In this document: one piece after another, positions 1 through 5,151 of the stretch
How positions within the stretch are numbered: position 1 is the first letter of the stretch
Layout of the letters: each line of letters starts with the position of its first letter
Assembly (NCBI GenBank): GCA_022866195.1
Contig: JALHUF010000290.1
Span: 1 to 5,151 of the forward strand
Direction of reading: 5' to 3'
DNA length: 5,151 nucleotides
Source: Terriglobia bacterium
Lineage (GTDB): Bacteria; Acidobacteriota; Terriglobia; UBA7540
Made by a program: the position numbers and the translations under genes
The notes under the pieces: model-generated
Seen by the model: the letters and a program-made list of their open reading frames with translations, nothing else
What the model was told of the DNA's origin: nothing
Databases searched by the model: none

Positions 1-2130
<2,130 letters not shown>

Positions 2131-2138
2131 TCCTTTTG

Positions 2139-2144
2139 CTCCTT
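2139..2144 (-). promoter_or_regulatory. Ribosome binding site of rpoB
   Basis: AAGGAG sits 8 bases before the ATG at 2130, which fixes the start of rpoB. A second purine run, aaagga, abuts the ATG directly. Confidence 0.75.
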
Positions 2145-2216
2145 GCTTGAGATTTCGGATAAGTTGGAGGCCGTGACGACACTAACGTCCTAGGGATAAC
2201 GCTGCACGTCTTGCGC

Positions 2217-2241
2217 GTGCGCATGCGTCGGCTGCGCGCAC
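2217..2241 (-). other. Third stem-loop in the rplL-rpoB gap
   Basis: The ends gtgcgcg and tgcgcac (minus strand) form seven pairs including one G-U around an 11-base loop. It is weaker than the two upstream structures and sits in an alternating purine-pyrimidine, CG-rich stretch where chance pairing is likely. Confidence 0.35.
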
Positions 2242-2271
2242 ACCACCCAGCAATCCACCGGGTGAGTAGAA

Positions 2272-2287
2272 CCTCGCGCGCGCGAGG
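2272..2287 (-). other. Perfect 16-bp palindrome (cctcgcgcgcgcgagg)
   Basis: The sequence is its own reverse complement. In RNA it can form a six-pair GC-rich hairpin with a gcgc loop. It lies 10 bases downstream of the tetraloop stem-loop in the direction of transcription and has no U-tract after it. It could be a second RNA stem or a DNA palindrome. No protein-binding site is identified. Confidence 0.5.
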
Positions 2288-2297
2288 AACATTCCCT

Positions 2298-2320
2298 TTT
2301 CCTCCCTCGCGGGAAGGAAA
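2298..2320 (-). other. GCGA-tetraloop stem-loop in the rplL-rpoB gap
   Basis: On the minus strand, tttccttccc pairs with gggaggaaa around the loop gcga. This gives 9 pairs with one bulged T in the 5' arm and a GNRA-type tetraloop closed by C-G. It lies about 25 bases after the rplL stop. The 3' arm is followed by agggaatg rather than a U-tract, so it does not look like an intrinsic terminator. A processing or partial-attenuation element between the ribosomal genes and rpoB is known in E. coli at the same place, but no sequence match is claimed. Confidence 0.55.
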
Positions 2321-2345
2321 CGCACCGCCGGACTGCCCCAGGAGG

Positions 2346-2738
2346 CTACTTTACTTCTATCGTCGCGCCGGCTTCCGTGAACTTCTTCCTGATGGTCTCC
2401 GCCTCTTCCTTGCTTACCCCTTCTTTGAGCGGCTTGGGGGCACCATCCACCAGATCCTTCGCCTCTTTCAGGCCTAAGCTCGTGATCTCGCGGACCGCCT
2501 TGATGACGTTGATCTTGTTAGCGCCCACCCCGGTGAGCACGACAGTGAACTCCGTCTGCTCCTCGGCTGGCGCGGCGCCCGCAGGAGCTGCCCCGAGGGC
2601 CGCTCCGCTGACCACCACCGGAGCGGCGGCGGCCGCCGAGGCTCCCAGCGTCTCCTCAAGCCTCTTCACCAGGGTGGCCGCCTCCAGAAGAGTCAGCCCC
2701 TTGATTTCTTCCACAATTTTCTCTACTCGTTCGGACAT
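2346..2738 (-). CDS. rplL: 50S ribosomal protein L7/L12
   Basis: L7/L12 is the multicopy stalk protein that recruits and activates EF-Tu, EF-G, IF2 and RF3. The product is 130 residues, within the usual 120-130. The N-terminal dimerisation domain is [20 protein letters not shown] (1-20), continuing with LVKRLEE. The Ala/Gly/Pro-rich hinge spans about 32-60, and the globular C-terminal domain starts near [20 protein letters not shown] (63-82). The factor-binding face includes the conserved K75-K80 helix and the [19 protein letters not shown] block (88-106). It ends in GATIEVK and TAG. It lies 72 bases after rplJ, as expected for the L10-L12 complex. The hinge-coding DNA holds a perfect 9-base inverted repeat (2599-2607 / 2619-2627). 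Confidence 0.98.
   Translation of the reverse strand: MSERVEKIVEEIKGLTLLEAATLVKRLEETLGASAAAAAPVVVSGAALGAAPAGAAPAEEQTEFTVVLTGVGANKINVIKAVREITSLGLKEAKDLVDGAPKPLKEGVSKEEAETIRKKFTEAGATIEVK
2599..2627 (-). repeat. Perfect 9-bp inverted repeat inside the rplL hinge
   Basis: The arms gccgctccg (2599-2607) and cggagcggc (2619-2627) are exact reverse complements with an 11-base loop. They lie in the Ala/Val/Gly-rich hinge codons between the two L12 domains. GC-rich alanine/glycine codons can produce such pairing by chance. A translation-pausing hairpin at the domain boundary is a speculative alternative. Confidence 0.5.
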
Positions 2739-2751
2739 CGTTTTGTTTTTT

Positions 2752-2757
2752 CCTCCT
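2752..2757 (-). promoter_or_regulatory. Ribosome binding site of rplL with long spacing
   Basis: A perfect AGGAGG lies 13 bases upstream of the ATG at 2738, separated from it by an A-rich stretch (aaaaaacaaaacg). Spacing of 13 is longer than the usual 5-9, but an unstructured A-rich spacer next to a perfect site is compatible with the high translation needed for L12, which is present in several copies per ribosome. A GTG at 2795 would place this site inside the coding region and add 19 residues with no L12 similarity, so it is rejected. Confidence 0.65.
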
Positions 2758-2810
2758 GAGAAATCCAGCCTAGCTTCCAGCCGGCGAAAAGACACCCTGC
2801 GGCGCCAACC

Positions 2811-3347
2811 CTAGCTGCTGGCTGCTTCCCTGAACTTGTTATCCTTAACTCCCTGCTGAACGACAAACGCCAGATTGCGAGCCACACCCGCGAGCGTCAT
2901 CGCCAAGCGCTGCGCTGGCGCGTTGATCAGATAGAGCACCTTGGCGAGCAGTTGCTCGCGCGGCGGCAGGCTGGCGATCATCGTCAGTTCGTCCAAAGCG
3001 ACCACCCGCCCTTCCACCACCCCCGCCTTGAACATCAGGGCGGGGTTTTCCCTGGCGTAGGCGCAGAGGGCCTTCGCCAGGGCTCCGGGGGCGCTTGTCG
3101 GGTAGGCCAGGGAAGTAGTGCCGCGCAGTTTCTGCGCCACCGCCTCGGCGGGCGTGCCCACGGCAGCCCGCGCAATCAGGCTATTCTTTACCACTCGGTA
3201 CTTGGCGCCCGTCTCCGCGAGCTTGCGGCGCAGCGCCGTGTCCTGGGCGACCGTCAGCTTCTCGAAGCTGGAAAGAATCACGGACCGGGCCTCTGCCAAT
3301 TCCTGGTGTAGCGCTTCGGCTTGCTTCTGTTTCTCTTCCCGTTTCAT
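2811..3347 (-). CDS. rplJ: 50S ribosomal protein L10
   Basis: L10 anchors L7/L12 dimers to 23S rRNA, forming the flexible stalk that recruits translation GTPases. The product is 178 residues, within the normal 165-180 range. The N-terminal rRNA-binding domain shows the conserved LTVAQDTALRRKLAETGAKY stretch (31-50) and then RVVKNSLIARA (51-61), followed by LRGTTSLAYPTSAPGALAKA. The C-terminal part, from about residue 124, has ASLPPREQLLAKVLYL and a long amphipathic helix (about 143-168) of the type that binds L12 dimers. The ATG at 3347 is preceded by GGGGAG at 3353-3358 with 5-base spacing. The stop is TAG. The leader between rplA and rplJ is only 23 bases, so the long L10-binding leader of E. 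coli, which mediates L10-L12 autoregulation, is not present immediately upstream. Confidence 0.97.
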   Translation of the reverse strand: MKREEKQKQAEALHQELAEARSVILSSFEKLTVAQDTALRRKLAETGAKYRVVKNSLIARAAVGTPAEAVAQKLRGTTSLAYPTSAPGALAKALCAYARENPALMFKAGVVEGRVVALDELTMIASLPPREQLLAKVLYLINAPAQRLAMTLAGVARNLAFVVQQGVKDNKFREAASS

Positions 3348-3370
3348 TCGCTCTCCCCTATGACGCCGGG

Positions 3371-4066
3371 TCAGGCCGCCTCCACGGAGGCCAGATCGAT
3401 CGGCACCCCCGGCCCCATGGTGGAGGAAATCACGATACTGCGCACGTAGCGCCCTTTGGCCGTCGCGGGTTTGGCCTTCAAGACGCTCTGGATCAGGGCC
3501 TGCGCGTTCTCGGCCAGCTTTTCGGCGGCGAAGGACGCCTTGCCGACGGGGCAGTGAATAATGCCCGTCTTGTCCACGCGGAACTCAATTTTTCCGGCTT
3601 TCACCTCTTTCACCGCGCGGGCCACATCCAGCGTTACCGTTCCCGTCTTGGGGTTGGGCATTAGTCCGCGTGGTCCCAGAATTTTCCCCAGCTTGCCGAC
3701 CGACTTCATCATGTCGGGCGTGGCGATCACGGCCTCAAAGTCCAGCCACCCGCCCTGGATCTTCTGTACCATTTCCTCGCCGCCGACTTCGTCGGCGCCG
3801 GCGTCGCGGGCCTCGCGGACCTTGTCTCCAGAAGCCAGAACAATGACGCGCTTGCTCTTGCCCAGACCATGCGGGAGGACCACCGTGCCGCGCACCATCT
3901 GATCCGCGTGCTTCGGATCCACGCCCAGCCGCATCGCCACCTCGACCGTCACGTCGAATTTGGCAAACGCGGCCTTCTTGATGACCGGCATCGCCTCGCC
4001 CAGCGTGTAAGCGAGTTTGTCTACCAACTTGGCGGATGCCTGGTATTTCTTTCCTGCTTTCGCCAT
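3371..4066 (-). CDS. rplA: 50S ribosomal protein L1
   Basis: L1 binds 23S rRNA helices 76-78, forming the mobile L1 stalk that helps release deacylated tRNA from the E site. In many bacteria it also represses translation of the L11-L1 message. The product is 231 residues, close to the family norm of about 230-235. Recognisable blocks are [17 protein letters not shown] (58-74), the ribosomal L1 signature [18 protein letters not shown] (127-144), [15 protein letters not shown] (162-176), and the C-terminal [12 protein letters not shown] segment (213-224). The ATG at 4066 has GGAG 8 bases upstream (4075-4078) and gives the usual MAKxxKKY-like start. The stop is TGA. The next gene, rplJ, starts only 23 bases later. 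No odd residues or length changes are visible. Confidence 0.98.
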   Translation of the reverse strand: MAKAGKKYQASAKLVDKLAYTLGEAMPVIKKAAFAKFDVTVEVAMRLGVDPKHADQMVRGTVVLPHGLGKSKRVIVLASGDKVREARDAGADEVGGEEMVQKIQGGWLDFEAVIATPDMMKSVGKLGKILGPRGLMPNPKTGTVTLDVARAVKEVKAGKIEFRVDKTGIIHCPVGKASFAAEKLAENAQALIQSVLKAKPATAKGRYVRSIVISSTMGPGVPIDLASVEAA

Positions 4067-4080
4067 CCTTGCTGCTCCAA

Positions 4081-4171
4081 AGCGAAACTCGAAATTGGAA
4101 ACTGGAAAGCGGAAGCTAGAAACTCGCTACGTCGTGCTAGTTTCCATCTTCCAGTTTCGCGTCTCCAATTA
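4081..4171 (-). repeat. Heptad-repeat hairpin B in the rplK-rplA gap
   Basis: An imperfect palindrome fills this 102-base gap. Bases 4093-4127 pair with 4136-4170 without any gap, with 27 Watson-Crick pairs out of 35 and an 8-base loop. The left arm is a run of consecutive 7-base units: agcgaaa, ctcgaaa, ttggaaa, ctggaaa, gcggaag, ctagaaa (4081-4122). The right arm read on the minus strand is ttggaga, cgcgaaa, ctggaag, atggaaa (4168-4141). The outer end reaches into the rplK TAA stop at 4169-4171. The other end of the array stops two bases upstream of the GGAG site of rplA (4075-4078), so the element is fitted exactly between two translated genes. It has the same design as hairpin A, is transcribed with the operon, and has no following U-tract. 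I infer a repeat-family member; a regulatory role is possible but not shown. Confidence 0.8.
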
Positions 4172-4600
4172 CGGCACGACTTCAATCCCCATGCTGCGGG
4201 CCGTTCCTTTCACGGTGGCGATGGCCCCGGCTAGGTCACGCGCATTCAGGTCCGGCCGCTTCTGTCGGGCGATTTCTTCCACTTGCTTTTCCGTAACCTT
4301 GCCCACTTTGTTCTTGTTGGGCTCGCCGGACCCCTTCGCAATGTTCGCCGCGCGCTTCAAAAGCACCGAGGCCGGGGGCGTCTTGGTGACAAACGAAAAA
4401 GTCCGGTCGTGATAAACCGTAATGACCACCGGGATAATCAGCCCTTCCTGGTCCTTTGCGGACGTCTTGGCATTGTAGGCTTTGCAGAACTCCATGATGT
4501 TGACGCCGTGCTGGCCGAGCGCCGGTCCCACGGGCGGGGCGGGGGTGGCCTTGCCCGCCGGAATCTGGAGTTTGACCATTGCCGTGACTCGCTTCGCCAT
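4169..4600 (-). CDS. rplK: 50S ribosomal protein L11
   Basis: L11 binds the GTPase-associated region of 23S rRNA (helices 43/44) at the base of the L10-L12 stalk, where it supports elongation-factor turnover and the stringent response. The product is 143 residues, against the usual 141-143. The N-terminal domain carries the conserved proline-rich linker and helix, [19 protein letters not shown] at about residues 22-40, which is also the target surface of thiostrepton-type antibiotics. The C-terminal rRNA-binding domain runs from about residue 72, contains [13 protein letters not shown], and ends with the family signature [20 protein letters not shown] (121-140). The start at 4600 gives the standard MAKRV N-terminus and has a Shine-Dalgarno site at 9 bases. 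The TAA stop lies at the very edge of the inverted repeat in the downstream gap. Heptad hairpins sit on both sides of the gene. Confidence 0.98.
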   Translation of the reverse strand: MAKRVTAMVKLQIPAGKATPAPPVGPALGQHGVNIMEFCKAYNAKTSAKDQEGLIIPVVITVYHDRTFSFVTKTPPASVLLKRAANIAKGSGEPNKNKVGKVTEKQVEEIARQKRPDLNARDLAGAIATVKGTARSMGIEVVP

Positions 4601-4609
4601 GTGCCTCAG

Positions 4610-4615
4610 TCCTTC
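4610..4615 (-). promoter_or_regulatory. Ribosome binding site that decides the rplK start
   Basis: GAAGGA lies 9 bases before the ATG at 4600. A TTG at 4621 would add seven residues (LREGLRH) ahead of the universal MAKRV-type L11 N-terminus, and it would place this purine-rich site inside the coding region. The ATG is therefore preferred. Confidence 0.7.
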
Positions 4616-4620
4616 ACGCA

Positions 4621-4675
4621 ACCGGAAAATGGAAACTGGAAGCTGCTCAGGTCTGCCGAGTTTCGGTTTTCCAGT
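4621..4675 (-). repeat. Heptad-repeat hairpin A in the nusG-rplK gap
   Basis: An imperfect inverted repeat occupies most of the 96-base gap. Bases 4624-4637 pair with 4659-4672: 12 Watson-Crick pairs and one G-U out of 14. Two more outer pairs form at 4621/4675 and 4622/4674, around a 21-base loop. The arms are made of diverged 7-base units. On the plus strand ccggaaa, atggaaa and ctggaag run consecutively (4622-4642). On the minus strand ctagaca, ctggaaa, accgaaa and ctcggca run through 4681-4654. The hairpin starts about 21 bases after the nusG stop and ends 5 bases before the GAAGGA site of rplK, so it would be part of the polycistronic mRNA. It resembles hairpin B in the next gap: 4660-4678 matches 4140-4158 at 15 of 19 bases. 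No U-tract follows, so it is not a typical intrinsic terminator. Confidence 0.75.
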
Positions 4676-4696
4676 GTCTAGTAGCCACTTTCGCCT

Positions 4697-5151
4697 TCAG
4701 GTTTTTTCCACTTGGTAGAAATCCAGTTCCACGGGTGTCGAGCGCCCGAATATCGTCACCATCACCCGCAGCGTGGACCGGTCGTCGTTGACTTCGTCCA
4801 CCACGCCGGTGAAGTCCTTGAACGCGCCGTCGGTGATCTTCACGTTCTCGCTCTTGTCAAACTTCAGCTTGGGCTTGGGGTGCTCCGCCGCCACTTCCAC
4901 CCGGTGCAGAATCCGATCCACCTCTTCGGGGGTCAGCGGCGCCGGCATCTGGCCCGATCCTACAAACCCCGTGACCCGCGGCGTGGAGCGCACCATGTGC
5001 CAGGTGTCGTTGTTCATGTCCATCTCCACCAGCACGTACCCCGGGTAGAAGAGTCTGGGGGTCACCACCTTCTTGCCCGCCCGCATCTCGATCACATCCT
5101 CGGTGGGGATCATGACCTCGCCGAACTGCTCCTGGAGTCCGCCGGCTTCGA
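4697..5151 (-). CDS. nusG: Transcription termination/antitermination factor NusG, N-terminally truncated by the window edge
   Basis: NusG binds RNA polymerase through its NGN domain and links it to Rho or to ribosomal protein S10 through its KOW domain, modulating elongation, pausing and termination. About 150 C-terminal codons are present. The frame stays open from the TGA at 4697-4699 to the window edge, so the internal ATG at 5113 is not the start: the 12 codons before it read EAGGLQEQFGEV, the conserved NGN segment that aligns with E. coli LFGEVMVPTEEV. Also visible are the NGN core FYPGYVLVEMDMNNDTWHMV and PRVTGFVG. A KOW domain follows near the end, with ITDGAFKDFTGVVDEV and then IFGRSTPVELDFYQVEK, almost identical in pattern to E. 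coli NusG. Roughly 35 N-terminal residues lie outside the window. The position directly upstream of rplK is the standard bacterial order (secE-nusG-rplK). No internal insertion or frameshift is seen. Confidence 0.97.
   Translation of the reverse strand, partial: EAGGLQEQFGEVMIPTEDVIEMRAGKKVVTPRLFYPGYVLVEMDMNNDTWHMVRSTPRVTGFVGSGQMPAPLTPEEVDRILHRVEVAAEHPKPKLKFDKSENVKITDGAFKDFTGVVDEVNDDRSTLRVMVTIFGRSTPVELDFYQVEKT

Noticed and set aside
2301..2316. Heptad-like gaggaaa-agggaat run in the rplL-rpoB gap
   Set aside because: Only two units and no matching opposite arm of the same type, so it is not called as a third copy of the heptad hairpin.
2298..2320. Intrinsic terminator after rplL
   Set aside because: The stem is good but no U-tract follows in the transcribed direction, and rpoB is expected to be co-transcribed.
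4017..4412. Plus-strand open frames crossing the rplK-rplA gap, containing [12 protein letters not shown] and similar
   Set aside because: The peptide pattern comes from translating the 7-base repeats and antisense L11/L1 sequence; it is not a protein family.
4621..4696. Promoter for rplK in the nusG-rplK gap
   Set aside because: I could not find a convincing -35/-10 pair with proper spacing; the gap is mostly the repeat hairpin.

Overview
The window is an internal slice of the bacterial nusG-rplK-rplA-rplJ-rplL-rpoB transcription/translation cluster, lying entirely on the minus strand. Reading 5'->3' on that strand (high to low coordinates) it holds the last ~150 codons of nusG (start beyond the right edge), rplK (L11), rplA (L1), rplJ (L10), rplL (L7/L12) and the first 710 codons of rpoB (end beyond the left edge). 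I checked the rpoB frame in 60-base blocks from 2130 to 1 and it is open throughout. No RNA gene, insertion sequence, CRISPR array, phage gene or plus-strand gene is supported; the plus-strand open frames are mirrors of GC-rich genes.

Organism: a GC-rich bacterium. I favour Acidobacteriota. The basis is the RpoB sequence (for example an N-terminal insertion with four Cys-x1-2-Cys knuckles, and wording such as [10 protein letters not shown] and YSIGNWEC that I associate from memory with acidobacterial RpoB), together with intergenic GGAAACT-type heptamer repeats that I also associate with that phylum. This is an inference without a database search.

Layout: nusG is followed by a 96-base gap, rplK, a 102-base gap, rplA, a 23-base gap, rplJ, a 72-base gap, rplL, a 215-base gap, and rpoB. 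The two gaps flanking rplK each carry an imperfect hairpin built from diverged 7-base units of the form NNGGAAA. Each hairpin lies just upstream of the Shine-Dalgarno site of the next gene. The rplL-rpoB gap holds three or four further stem-loops, one closed by a GCGA tetraloop, and none is followed by a U-tract, so they look like processing or attenuation structures rather than plain terminators.

Working together: NusG and the RNA polymerase beta subunit are transcription machinery. L11, L1, L10 and L12 build the ribosomal L1 stalk and the L11/L10-L12 GTPase-associated stalk. Joint transcription ties ribosome supply to polymerase supply. The genes themselves are ordinary. The parts worth a second look are the heptad hairpins, the two insertions in RpoB, and the structured gap before rpoB.
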